The position numbers and the translations under genes were made by a program. Below, one piece after another: positions 41,114-51,603 of a DNA stretch of 64,000 bases. The notes beneath the pieces were generated by a model that searched no databases, was not told the origin of the DNA, and saw only the letters and a program-made list of their open reading frames with translations. How positions within the stretch are numbered: position 1 is the stretch's first letter; every line of letters starts with the position of its first letter. This DNA comes from Alsobacter ponti (GTDB taxonomy: Bacteria; Pseudomonadota; Alphaproteobacteria; Rhizobiales; Beijerinckiaceae): NCBI RefSeq assembly GCF_024294805.1, contig NZ_JANCLU010000021.1, positions 1 to 64,000 of the forward strand, given 5' to 3'.

Positions 41114-41569
41114 ATGGCCATGACCATGAATGGCGACTTCGTCCTGCCCGCCGACAAGGCGACGGTGTGGGCGAAGCTCAACGATCCCGACGTGCTGCGG
41201 GTCTGCATCCCTGGCTGCCAGAGCCTGGAGAAGACCAGCGACACCTCATTCCAGGCCACTGCGAAGGTCAAGGTCGGACCGGTCGGCGCCACATTCAAGG
41301 GCAAGGTGAACCTGACCGACATCGACGCGCCGAACGGCTACCGCATTAGCGGCGAGGGGGAGGGCGGCGTCGCCGGCTTCGCCAAGGGCGGCGCGGTGGT
41401 GAAGCTCGAGGAGGTCGAGGGCGGCACCAAGCTCACCTACGACGTGGAGGCGCAGATCGGCGGCAAGCTCGCCCAGCTCGGCGGCCGCCTCGTCAACGGC
41501 GTCGCCAAGAAGATGGCGGACGAGTTCTTCGCCAATTTCGCCAAGGCGGTGAGCCCGGCGCAAGCTTGA
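41114..41569 (+). CDS. coxG: CoxG-like SRPBCC protein of the CO-dehydrogenase family cluster
   Basis: CoxG is a small START/SRPBCC-fold protein thought to help recruit or mature the Mo-hydroxylase at the membrane. The 151-residue product starts MAMTMNGDFVLPADKATVWAKL and has the diagnostic DPDVLRVCIPGCQSLEK. KVGPVGATFKGKV and a C-terminal GRLVNGVAKKMADEFFANF helix follow. It precedes coxS by 245 bases on the same strand. Its exact role is not established for any form II cluster. Confidence 0.88.
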   Translation: MAMTMNGDFVLPADKATVWAKLNDPDVLRVCIPGCQSLEKTSDTSFQATAKVKVGPVGATFKGKVNLTDIDAPNGYRISGEGEGGVAGFAKGGAVVKLEEVEGGTKLTYDVEAQIGGKLAQLGGRLVNGVAKKMADEFFANFAKAVSPAQA

Positions 41570-41814
41570 GCCTGGCCTTTCGCGAACGGGCGAGCCTCGA
41601 CGCGAAAAGTGGTGAAAATCCGGCGATTCCGGCGGGATTCTCGCACCTTCAAGGCGCTTGACCCGCGTTTCGGGGCGTATCACACTTAAAACTCATTGGT
41701 CGCAACGCGCCCCCGACGCGCGTCGGTCCCAAGAGACATTTCGGTTCATCGCGCTACTCGGCGCGCCAAGAAAGGGCGTCCGGCATGGACGCCGATCCAA
41801 GTGGAGGATGTGGC

Positions 41815-42309
<495 letters not shown>

Positions 42310-42330
42310 GGCCGGGGGCCGCATCGCGCG

Positions 42331-42352
42331 GCGCGGCGGCGCTCCGCCGCGC
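42331..42352. other. strong GC hairpin between coxS and coxL
   Basis: A perfect 9-bp stem (GCGCGGCGG / CCGCCGCGC) with a 4-base loop lies 21 bases past the coxS stop. No T-run follows, so it is more likely an RNA stability or processing element than a terminator (inference). Confidence 0.5.
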
Positions 42353-42452
42353 GCCCGCGCCCATCGCTTCGCCCCCGCCGCTGCAATCCAATGACGACCG
42401 CCGTCCGCCATTCGCGCGAAAAGACGAAGGGGACGGCCTGGAGGGACACCCC

Positions 42453-44816
<2,364 letters not shown>

Positions 44817-44848
44817 GCCGCGAACATTCTTCCTTCCGGAGATCACCC

Positions 44849-45655
44849 ATGTACGCCTTCAACTATGTGAGCCCCAAGACGGTGCGGCAGGCCGCGTCCG
44901 CGCTCGCCAAGGCCGCCGACGACGGCAAGCTGCTGGCCGGGGGCCAGACCCTGCTGCCCACCATGAAGCAGCGCCTGGCCTCGCCCGGCGTGCTGATCGA
45001 CCTCGCCAAGGTGGATGGCCTGTCCGGCATCGAGCTGAAGGGCCGTTCGCTCGTCATCGGCGCCATGACGAAGCACGCCGACGTCGCCACATCCGAAGTT
45101 GTGAAGCAGGCCATTCCCGGCCTCGCCGCTCTGGCGGGCGAGATCGGCGATCCGGCCGTGCGCAACCGCGGCACGATCGGCGGGTCGATCGCCAACAACG
45201 ACCCGGCGGCGGACTATCCGGCGGCGGCGCTGGCGCTCAACGCCACCATCGTCACCAACAAGCGCAAGATCCCGGCCGACCAGTTCTTCACCGGCCTGTT
45301 CGAGACGGCGCTGGAGCCGGGCGAGATCGTCGTGAAGGTGTCCTTCCCGATCCCCTCGCGCGCCGCCTACGCCAAGTTCCGCAACCCGGCCTCGCGCTAC
45401 GCCATGGTCGGCGTGTTCGTGGCCAAGCGGGGCGGGGACGTGCGCGTCACCGTCACCGGCGCGGGCGCCAGCGGCGTGTTCCGCGCGCCGGCGCTGGAGG
45501 AGGCGCTGAAGAAGCGCTTCTCGCCGAAGTCGCTGGAGGGCGTCACCGTTCCGGCGACCGGCCTCAACGGCGACATCCACGCCAGCGCCGACTACCGCGC
45601 CCACCTCATCGTCGTGATGGCCAAGCGCGCCGTCGCCGCCGCCATCGCCAAGTAA
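44849..45655 (+). CDS. coxM: CO dehydrogenase-family FAD-binding medium subunit
   Basis: The FAD subunit that hands electrons to the respiratory chain. The 268-residue product has both FAD motifs, AGGQTLLPTMKQRL near residues 31-44 and RNRGTIGGSIANNDPAADYP near 104-123. The C-terminal domain has the AYAKFRNPASRYAMVGVFV block. It starts 32 bases after coxL with GGAGATC upstream, and a strong hairpin terminator lies just past its stop. Confidence 0.94.
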   Translation: MYAFNYVSPKTVRQAASALAKAADDGKLLAGGQTLLPTMKQRLASPGVLIDLAKVDGLSGIELKGRSLVIGAMTKHADVATSEVVKQAIPGLAALAGEIGDPAVRNRGTIGGSIANNDPAADYPAAALALNATIVTNKRKIPADQFFTGLFETALEPGEIVVKVSFPIPSRAAYAKFRNPASRYAMVGVFVAKRGGDVRVTVTGAGASGVFRAPALEEALKKRFSPKSLEGVTVPATGLNGDIHASADYRAHLIVVMAKRAVAAAIAK

Positions 45656-45671
45656 GGCTGTTCTACACTCC

Positions 45672-45708
45672 AAAAAAGAGGCGGCTATAATGGCCGCCTT
45701 TCTTTTTT
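45672..45708. terminator. strong, apparently bidirectional terminator after coxM
   Basis: A GC stem (GGCGGC / GCCGCC) is extended by A-tract/T-tract pairing (AAAAAAGA / TCTTTTTT), with loop TATAATG. It has a T-rich end on both strands. It ends 12 bases before the next reading frame. Confidence 0.88.
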
Positions 45709-45720
45709 GGGGAGCAGATA

Positions 45721-45957
45721 GTGAAAGAGAAATGGACTCCTATCATTCCGCTCAAGTTAAAGACCCGCGATGGCTTTGACGCCGAAGTTCGTTACGTAAA
45801 CCCTAAACAGGAATTCATGATGTTTAAGGGAAATGTGTTCTGTCGGGGGGTGCAGCTCAATGTTGTTTGGGGGATAGCTGGAAACGCCCGAGACCGACAT
45901 CCGGAGCTTAACTTGGAACGAAGTCAACTCGAAAACTATGAGGTTCGAAGAGTGTAG
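45721..45957 (+). CDS. hypothetical small protein of atypical base composition
   Basis: No family recognised. The 78-codon frame has a GTG start with GGGGAG six to seven bases upstream. Hand counting gives about 48% GC (113 of 237), against roughly 70% around it, and it uses codons such as AAA, TTA and TAT that neighbours avoid. The product is polar and basic (KEKWTPIIPLKLKTRDGFDAEV, residues about 2-22 in part), has one cysteine and no membrane segment or signal. It sits directly after the coxM terminator and before coxD. Recent acquisition, possibly as a remnant of a mobile element, is the simplest reading. Confidence 0.5.
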   Translation: MKEKWTPIIPLKLKTRDGFDAEVRYVNPKQEFMMFKGNVFCRGVQLNVVWGIAGNARDRHPELNLERSQLENYEVRRV

Positions 45958-45966
45958 GCAACGGCG

Positions 45967-46008
45967 CAAGGCAGACGGCCGCTTGCCGGGCTTGTCCCGG
46001 CCGCCTTG
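45967..46008. other. complex inverted repeat after the atypical reading frame
   Basis: Outer arms CAAGGC / GCCTTG enclose an inner CCGGG-CTTGT-CCCGG hairpin, beginning 9 bases after the stop and followed by TCGTTT. It may terminate transcription or be part of a small palindromic element; the pairing is imperfect. Confidence 0.35.
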
Positions 46009-46090
46009 TCGTTTAACTCTTGTACGTCCACCTCCAGGCGTCCAAACCGTTCCGACGGTGCCGCCTCTCCGCATCGTGAGCATCCGACCT

Positions 46091-47014
46091 ATGGCCCAGC
46101 TTCCCGCCTCCATCGACGACACCGTGAAGCTGCTGGCGCATGGCGAGTACGTCGCCGACCGGGCGCTGGCGACGGTCGTGTTCCTGGCCCTGCGGATGGG
46201 GCGTCCGCTCCTGCTCGAGGGCGAGGCGGGCGTCGGCAAGACCGAGATCGCCAAGGTGCTGGCCGGCACGCTCGGCCGCCGGCTGATCCGGCTGCAATGC
46301 TACGAGGGGCTCGACGTGTCCTCGGCCGTGTACGAGTGGAACTATGCCGGCCAGATGATGGCGATCCGCCTCGCCGAGGCCGAGGGCGTCGTCGACCGCG
46401 CGCGGCTGGAGGACGACATCTTCTCCGAGCGCTATTTGGTGCGCCGTCCCCTGCTCCAGGCGCTGTCGCCGGACCCCGCCGGCGCGCCGGTGCTGCTGAT
46501 CGACGAGCTTGATCGGACGGATGAAGCGTTCGAGGCGTTTCTTCTGGAAGTCCTCTCCGACTTCCAGGTGACAATCCCCGAATTCGGCACCGTCAAGGCG
46601 CCTGAAAAACCGATCATCGTTGTCACTTCAAACAGAACGCGCGAGATTCACGACGCCCTGAAGCGCCGCTGCCTGTATCACTGGGTCGACTATCCCGACA
46701 CCGAGCGCGAGCTCGCCATCCTGCGCGCCAAGGCCCCGAAGGCCCCCGCCCGCCTCTCCCGCGAGATCGTCGCCTTCGTCCAGGCCATCCGCTCGCAGGA
46801 TCTGTTCAAGGTCCCCGGCGTCGCCGAGACGCTCGACTGGGCGAGCGCGCTGGTGGAGCTCGACGCGGTGGCGCTCGACCCGGCGCTGGTCTCCGATACG
46901 CTCGGGGCGCTGCTGAAATACCAGGACGACATCCAGGCCATGCAGGCCGGCAAGGCCAAGGCGATCCTCGACGAGATCAAGGCCGAGGCGACCGGCAAGG
47001 CCCGGGCGGTGTAG
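46091..47014 (+). CDS. coxD: MoxR-type AAA+ ATPase CoxD
   Basis: CoxD is a MoxR-family chaperone that, in Oligotropha, acts with CoxE on maturation of the Mo-hydroxylase active site (for form I, insertion of S and Cu). The 307-residue product has Walker A GEAGVGKTEIAK around residues 43-54, Walker B LLIDELDRTDEAFEAFLLE and sensor-1 IVVTSNRTREIHDALKRRC. The ATG at 46091 starts MAQLPASIDDTVKLL. A frame running in from upstream is non-homologous. It is followed after 26 bases by coxE. Confidence 0.93.
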   Translation: MAQLPASIDDTVKLLAHGEYVADRALATVVFLALRMGRPLLLEGEAGVGKTEIAKVLAGTLGRRLIRLQCYEGLDVSSAVYEWNYAGQMMAIRLAEAEGVVDRARLEDDIFSERYLVRRPLLQALSPDPAGAPVLLIDELDRTDEAFEAFLLEVLSDFQVTIPEFGTVKAPEKPIIVVTSNRTREIHDALKRRCLYHWVDYPDTERELAILRAKAPKAPARLSREIVAFVQAIRSQDLFKVPGVAETLDWASALVELDAVALDPALVSDTLGALLKYQDDIQAMQAGKAKAILDEIKAEATGKARAV

Positions 47015-47040
47015 CGCAAGCCCTTGCGGGAGCACGCGAT

Positions 47041-48279
47041 TTGAGCGATCGGCCGAGTGTGGCGGAAACCGGCGGGCAAGGCCGCCTGGCCGAGAACATC
47101 GCCCATTTCGCGCGGGCGCTGCGCGCCGCCGGGCTGCCGGTGGGGCCAGGCTCGGTGCTCGACGCCGTCGCCGCCGTGGAGGCCGCCCGGGTGGGCGACC
47201 GCAGCGATTTCTACTGGAGTCTCCACGCCGTCTTCGTGAAGAAGCACGAGCATTCCGAGATCTTTCAGCAGGCGTTTCGCATCTTCTGGCGGCGCAAGGG
47301 CATGATCGAGAAGATCATCGCCAGCATGTCGCCGCGCTCTCCCGCCGCGCCGGGCCAGGAGGAGAAGAAGCCCGAGGCCGGGGCCCTGCGCGTCGCCGAG
47401 GCCCTGCTGCAGAGCGGGCGGGAGGAGGACGAGCCCCGCCAGCAGGACATGGAGGTCTCCGCCCGGCTCACCGTTTCCGAGCGGGAAGTGTTGCAGGGCA
47501 AGGACTTCGCCCAGATGACGGCGGCCGAGATCGCCAGGGCGCAGCGGGCCATCACCGATCTGAAACTGCCTGACGACGAGGTGCGGACCCGCCGCATGGT
47601 CGCCGCCGTCCGCGGCCGCCGCATCGACCCGCGGCGCTCGTTCCGGCGCAGCCTGCGCGGCGGCGGCGCGGTGATCGAACTCGCCTTCCACGAGCGCGCT
47701 TTGCGCCACCCGCCCATCGTCGCGCTGTGCGACATCTCGGGCTCGATGTCGGATTATACGAGACTTTTCCTGCACTTCCTTCATACGCTGACGGAACAGC
47801 GGCGGCGGGTTCACACCTTCCTGTTCGGCACCAGGCTCACCAACGTCACGCGCTCGCTGAAGAGCCGCGACCCGGACGAGGCGCTGGCGCGCTGCTCGGC
47901 GCAGGTGCAGGACTGGTCCGGCGGCACCCGCATCGGCACGTGCCTGCACCAGTTCAACCGCGAGTGGTCGCGCCGGGTGCTGGGGCAGGGGGCGGTCGTG
48001 CTGCTGTTCACGGACGGGCTGGAGCGCGACGGCTCGGCCGGCCTGCCGCGCGAGATGGAGCGGCTGCACCACTCCTGCCGCCGCCTCGTCTGGCTCAACC
48101 CCCTGCTGCGGTTCGACGGTTTCGAAGCCAAGGCCCAGGGCATCCGCGCCATGCTGCCCCATGTGGACGAGTTCCGACCCATCCACAACCTGGCGTCCAT
48201 GGAAGCGCTGGCGCTGGCGCTCGCGGAAGACGAAAGCGGCGAGGCAGACCCGCGAAAATGGCTGAAACGCGTGGGCTGA
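47041..48279 (+). CDS. coxE: von Willebrand factor A-domain protein CoxE
   Basis: CoxE proteins partner with MoxR ATPases in maturation of Mo hydroxylases. The 412-residue product has an N-terminal helical region (NIAHFARALRAAGLPVGPGS) and a C-terminal VWA domain with a complete MIDAS start, CDISGSMSDY near residue 232. The second MIDAS element is in WSGGTRIGTCLHQFN and the third region in LLFTDGLERDGS. The gene starts with TTG (GGGAG upstream); the sequence SDRPSVAETGG before the first helix is variable in the family. It lies 26 bases after coxD. Confidence 0.92.
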   Translation: MSDRPSVAETGGQGRLAENIAHFARALRAAGLPVGPGSVLDAVAAVEAARVGDRSDFYWSLHAVFVKKHEHSEIFQQAFRIFWRRKGMIEKIIASMSPRSPAAPGQEEKKPEAGALRVAEALLQSGREEDEPRQQDMEVSARLTVSEREVLQGKDFAQMTAAEIARAQRAITDLKLPDDEVRTRRMVAAVRGRRIDPRRSFRRSLRGGGAVIELAFHERALRHPPIVALCDISGSMSDYTRLFLHFLHTLTEQRRRVHTFLFGTRLTNVTRSLKSRDPDEALARCSAQVQDWSGGTRIGTCLHQFNREWSRRVLGQGAVVLLFTDGLERDGSAGLPREMERLHHSCRRLVWLNPLLRFDGFEAKAQGIRAMLPHVDEFRPIHNLASMEALALALAEDESGEADPRKWLKRVG

Positions 48280-48358
48280 TCTGCTTGCGTGGCGGATGTG
48301 CCGGCCCGATATCGGCGGTAGTCTGGCGAATAGAGTTGTCCTGGAAGGGAGGCCGGCC

Positions 48359-48682
48359 ATGGTGTCCACAGACGACGATATCCTGAACAGGGCCGAGGCC
48401 TGGCGGCGCGAGGGGCGGGGCGTGGCCATCGCCACCGTCGTGGAGACGTGGGGCTCCGCGCCGCGCCCGGTCGGCAGCCATCTCATCATCGACGAGGAAG
48501 GCAATTTCCTGGGCTCCGTCTCCGGCGGATGCGTCGAGGGCGCGGTCGTGGGCGAGGCGGTGGACGTGATCGCGTCCGGCGGGCCGCGCATGCTGGAATT
48601 CGGCGTCGCGGACGAGACGGCGTGGCGCGTCGGCCTGTCCTGCGGCGGCCGCATCAAGGTGCTCGTGGAGAGGGTGGACTGA
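48359..48682 (+). CDS. XdhC/CoxI-family protein, N-terminal half
   Basis: XdhC-family proteins bind the molybdenum cofactor, protect it and help insert it into the apoenzyme. This 107-residue chain corresponds to the N-terminal XdhC_CoxI domain: EAWRREGRGVAIATVVETWGSAPRP followed by SHLIIDEEGNFLGSVSGGCVEGAVV. GLSCGGRIKV lies at the end. The two conserved cysteines (GGCVE, SCGG) are present. GGGAGG precedes the ATG. The C-terminal Rossmann half is a separate gene that overlaps by one base. Confidence 0.9.
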   Translation: MVSTDDDILNRAEAWRREGRGVAIATVVETWGSAPRPVGSHLIIDEEGNFLGSVSGGCVEGAVVGEAVDVIASGGPRMLEFGVADETAWRVGLSCGGRIKVLVERVD

Positions 48683-49395
48683 TGAAACTCGCACTCCTCA
48701 CCGCCCTCAACGCCGAGCGCGCCGCCCGCCGCGCCACGGTCGTGGTCACCGACGTCGCCACCGGCGCGCAGCGCATGGTGCGCGAGGCCGACATCGCCGC
48801 CGATCCTCTCGCCGAACTGCTGGGCCAGGCGTTGCGCGCCGGCAAGAGCCGCATGGCGCAGACGCCGCAGGGCGAGGTGTTCCTGGCCGTGCAGGTGCCG
48901 CCGGTGCGCATCGTCGTCACCGGCGCGGTCCACATCAGCCAGGCGCTCGCGCCGATGGCGAAACTGCTCGGCCACGACATCGCCATCGTCGACCCCAGGA
49001 CCGCTTTCGCCACGCCGGAGCGCTTTCCCCGCGTGGAACTCCATGCGGAGTGGCCTGACGAGGTGCTGCCCCGCATCGGGGTGGACCGCTACACGGCTTT
49101 CGTGGCGCTGACGCACGATCCGAAGATCGACGATCCCGCGCTCGCCATCGCGTTGCGCTCGGAATGCTTCTACATCGGGGCTCTCGGGTCGCGGAAGACG
49201 CACGGCGCCAGGGTCCAGCGGCTCAAGGACGCCGGGTTCAGCGACGCGCAGATCGCCAGGATCCATGCTCCGATCGGGCTGCCCATCGGGGCGATCAGTC
49301 CCGCCGAGATCGCGCTGTCGATCATGGGCGAGATCACCGCCAGCCTTCGGCTGAGCGCCGACGCCACGCGCGCCAATTCCCGCGACGCGGCCTGA
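48682..49395 (+). CDS. XdhC-family protein, C-terminal Rossmann half
   Basis: This 237-residue protein carries the XdhC C-terminal domain: IVVTGAVHISQALAPMAKLLGHDIAIVD (nucleotide-binding fold), FVALTHDPKIDDPAL, YIGALGSRKTH and APIGLPIGAISPAEIALSIMGEI. It begins with an extra 85-residue region (LLTALNAERAARRATVVVTD) that resembles a degenerate N-terminal XdhC domain without the cysteines. It overlaps the N-half gene by one base (TGATG). Together they should do the work of a single XdhC protein: cofactor handling for the coxSLM product. Confidence 0.88.
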   Translation: MKLALLTALNAERAARRATVVVTDVATGAQRMVREADIAADPLAELLGQALRAGKSRMAQTPQGEVFLAVQVPPVRIVVTGAVHISQALAPMAKLLGHDIAIVDPRTAFATPERFPRVELHAEWPDEVLPRIGVDRYTAFVALTHDPKIDDPALAIALRSECFYIGALGSRKTHGARVQRLKDAGFSDAQIARIHAPIGLPIGAISPAEIALSIMGEITASLRLSADATRANSRDAA

Positions 49396-49406
49396 CGGAG
49401 CCCGCG

Positions 49407-50447
49407 ATGGAGTTCGGGCCCGTCCCCCTCGATGAGGCGATCGGCGGCATCGCGGCGCACTCGGTGCGATTGCCGGCCGGCGTGGTGAAGAAGGGGACGG
49501 TGATCTCGAGGGCCGACGTCGCGCTGCTGCGCGAGGCCGGAATCGCGAGCGTCGTGATCGCGAGACCGGGGCCGGACGATGTTTCGGAAGACGAGGCGGC
49601 GCATCGACTGGCGCAGGCCTTCGCCGGACCGGGCGTCCGCGTGGAAAAGCCGTTCACCGGGCGGTCCAACCTCTTCGCCGAGACGGCGGGCGTGCTGGTC
49701 GTCCGGCGCGCGCTGGTGGACGGCGTCAACCGGATCGACGAGGCGATCACCGTCGCGACCCTCCCCGAATGGCGGGCGGTGGTGCCTGGCGAGATGATCG
49801 GCACGGTCAAGATCATCACCTTCGCGACGCCGGCGACGCTGCTCGACAAGGCGCTGTCGCAGGCGCAGTCGGGGTCGAGCCCGGCCGTGTCCGTCGCGCC
49901 GTTCCGGCCGCTGCAGGTGGGCGTCGTCTCCACCCTGCTGCCCGGCCTGAAGCCCTCCGTCGTGCGCAAGACGTTGACGGTGCTGGGCGAGCGGCTCGCT
50001 CCGGCGGGGGCGACGATCGTGGCCGACCGCGAGACGCCGCACGAGACGCGGGCGCTCGCCGACGCCATCGCCTCCCTGGCCCATGGCGCGGCGGACCTGA
50101 TCGTCGTTTTCGGCGCGTCGGCGATCACCGACCGGCGCGATGTCATCCCGTCGGCGGTCGTCGCCGCCGGGGGGAGGGTGGAGCGCTTCGGCATGCCGGT
50201 CGATCCCGGCAATCTGCTGCTGCTCGGAGAGGTCGCCGGCAAGCGGGTTCTCGGCGCGCCGGGTTGCGCCCGCAGCCCGAAGGAAAACGGCTTCGACTGG
50301 GTGTTGCAACGCCTGCTCGCCGGCCTCCCCGTGACGGGCGACGACATCGCCGGCATGGGCGTCGGCGGCCTCCTGATGGAGATCGTCCAGCGCGGCCAGC
50401 CCCGCGAGCACGGCGCGCCGGACACGGCAGGGGACGGCCCCGCGTGA
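49407..50447 (+). CDS. molybdopterin-binding (MoaB/Mog-fold) protein
   Basis: A 346-residue protein with a C-terminal MoCF-binding domain: LQVGVVSTLLPGLKPSVVRKTL, then LIVVFGASAITDRRDVIPSAV, and MPVDPGNLLLLGEVAGKRVLGAPGCARSPKENGFDW in part. The first 170 residues have a MoeA-like lead-in (LDEAIGGIAAHSVRLPAGVVKKGTVIS). In many Hyphomicrobiales such a protein is, as I recall, fused to a MobA-like transferase; here that domain is a separate overlapping gene. It probably presents Mo-molybdopterin for conversion to the cytosine dinucleotide form that CoxL needs (inference). Confidence 0.85.
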   Translation: MEFGPVPLDEAIGGIAAHSVRLPAGVVKKGTVISRADVALLREAGIASVVIARPGPDDVSEDEAAHRLAQAFAGPGVRVEKPFTGRSNLFAETAGVLVVRRALVDGVNRIDEAITVATLPEWRAVVPGEMIGTVKIITFATPATLLDKALSQAQSGSSPAVSVAPFRPLQVGVVSTLLPGLKPSVVRKTLTVLGERLAPAGATIVADRETPHETRALADAIASLAHGAADLIVVFGASAITDRRDVIPSAVVAAGGRVERFGMPVDPGNLLLLGEVAGKRVLGAPGCARSPKENGFDWVLQRLLAGLPVTGDDIAGMGVGGLLMEIVQRGQPREHGAPDTAGDGPA

Positions 50448-51055
50448 GCGTCGCAGCCATCGTCCTGGCGGCCGGGCGCTCGAGCCGCATGGGCGGCACG
50501 AACAAGCTGCTGGAGACGTTCGAGGGAAAGCCGCTCGTGCGCCACGCGGTCGAGGCCGCTCTGGCGGCGGGGCTCGCGCCGGTCGTCGTCGTCACCGGAA
50601 ACCAGGACGCGCAAATCCGTTCGGCGCTTCACGGGCTGGACGTGACGTTCGCGCATAATCCCGACTTTGCCGAGGGGCTGTCGACCTCGCTTCGCAAGGG
50701 CGTCGCGGCGCTTGGCGGGGAGGCGGAGGCGGCGGTCGTGCTGCTCGGCGACATGCCGCTTGTCGAGGCGAGCCTGGTCCGTCGGCTCGTGGCGGCGTTC
50801 GAGAGTCATTCCGACGCGCCGGCCGTCGTTCCCACCCTTGCGGGCGAGTGGGGCAACCCCGTGCTTCTCGCCCGTTCCCTGTTTGGCGACGTTGCGGCGC
50901 TCTCGGGAGACGCCGGCGCGCGCAAGCTGCTCGCGACCCGCAGGGACAGCGTCGTCGAGGTGCCGGTCGCCGACGAATCCGTCACCTTCGACGTCGACAC
51001 GCCGGAGCTGCTGGCGCAATTGCGGAGCGGTGGGGTTCGCCGCGCCCAAGACTGA
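50444..51055 (+). CDS. MobA-like nucleotidyltransferase, probable molybdenum cofactor cytidylyltransferase (MocA type)
   Basis: Transfers CMP from CTP to Mo-molybdopterin to form MCD, the cofactor of CoxL-type enzymes. The 203-residue protein has the nucleotide-binding start LAAGRSSRMGGTNKLLETFEGK, VVVVTGNQDAQI, the metal site LLGDMPLVEAS and PVLLARSLFGDVAALSGDAGARKLL, as in MocA. The GTG start overlaps the preceding stop (GTGA), so the pair is translationally coupled. It ends the cox operon. CMP rather than GMP specificity is inferred from context. Confidence 0.85.
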   Translation: MSVAAIVLAAGRSSRMGGTNKLLETFEGKPLVRHAVEAALAAGLAPVVVVTGNQDAQIRSALHGLDVTFAHNPDFAEGLSTSLRKGVAALGGEAEAAVVLLGDMPLVEASLVRRLVAAFESHSDAPAVVPTLAGEWGNPVLLARSLFGDVAALSGDAGARKLLATRRDSVVEVPVADESVTFDVDTPELLAQLRSGGVRRAQD

Positions 51056-51222
51056 CGGCGTTGTTAGCAAGGCTCCAGGCCGGCTGCCAAGTCTCTGATA
51101 GAACACGCAAATCTTTACTTCATCTTGACGATCGTGAACCATCCTCGGGGAGCGAAGTTCTTCACCCGAGAGTCGGGCGAGCCTCGGCGGACCCGACTTC
51201 AGGCAGCTAGGCCGGAGGTTGC

Positions 51223-51492
51223 ATGGTTTCGCAGGACTTCATCAAACAGCTGAAAGGTTATGGCCTGACGACGGCCCGGATCCTCTACCGGATGCCGGAC
51301 CACCCGGTTCTGCTGCAGGCCTATGTCTGGCAGGACTACGACGTGGCGCCGGATTTCCCGGTGCTCCAAGGCTTTCTCCAGTTCTGGCAAACCAAGCTCG
51401 AAGGCCCCTTGCATTCGGTGCGGGTGGCGCACGCCCGGCTGATCCGGCCCGCCGAGTTGGATGTGCGCAACGGCGAGCTGAGGGTCCACTAA
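51223..51492 (+). CDS. usg: Usg family protein
   Basis: Usg proteins are short cytosolic proteins almost confined to alphaproteobacteria, first noticed beside trpF in Caulobacter; their role is unknown. The 89-residue sequence has the whole family pattern: DFIKQLKGYGLTTARILYRM, then PDHPVLLQAYVWQDYD, APDFPVLQGFLQFWQ and HSVRVAHARLIRPAE. It sits alone here, 167 bases after the cox operon and 111 bases before the ABC importer genes, not next to trpF. Confidence 0.93.
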   Translation: MVSQDFIKQLKGYGLTTARILYRMPDHPVLLQAYVWQDYDVAPDFPVLQGFLQFWQTKLEGPLHSVRVAHARLIRPAELDVRNGELRVH

Positions 51493-51511
51493 TAGCGAAT
51501 TCGACATGTGA

Positions 51512-51524
51512 AATTTCAGAAATT
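51512..51524. promoter_or_regulatory. 13-bp palindrome upstream of ABC importer, possible operator
   Basis: AATTTC-A-GAAATT is a perfect palindrome in a strikingly A/T-rich gap 80-92 bases before the substrate-binding protein gene. No regulator gene adjoins it, so the function is inferred from symmetry and position. Confidence 0.4.
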
Positions 51525-51603
51525 CCGATTTGTCTTGTGTTTTTTCCGGATCGAATTAAATCTCCCGTGATATCTCGCCGACAGGCGCTAACGGGAGCTT
51601 CCG

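Noticed and set aside
41658-41683. A sigma-70 promoter (TTGACC with TATCAC) before coxS
   Set aside because: The spacing is only 14 bases and no alternative -10 at 16-18 bases is convincing.
50444-50447. Frameshift that breaks a fused molybdopterin-binding/MobA-like gene
   Set aside because: The downstream half has its own GTG start and begins exactly at the conserved N terminus of MobA-like proteins, and GTGA overlaps are common in this window; kept as a question under findings, not as a pseudogene.
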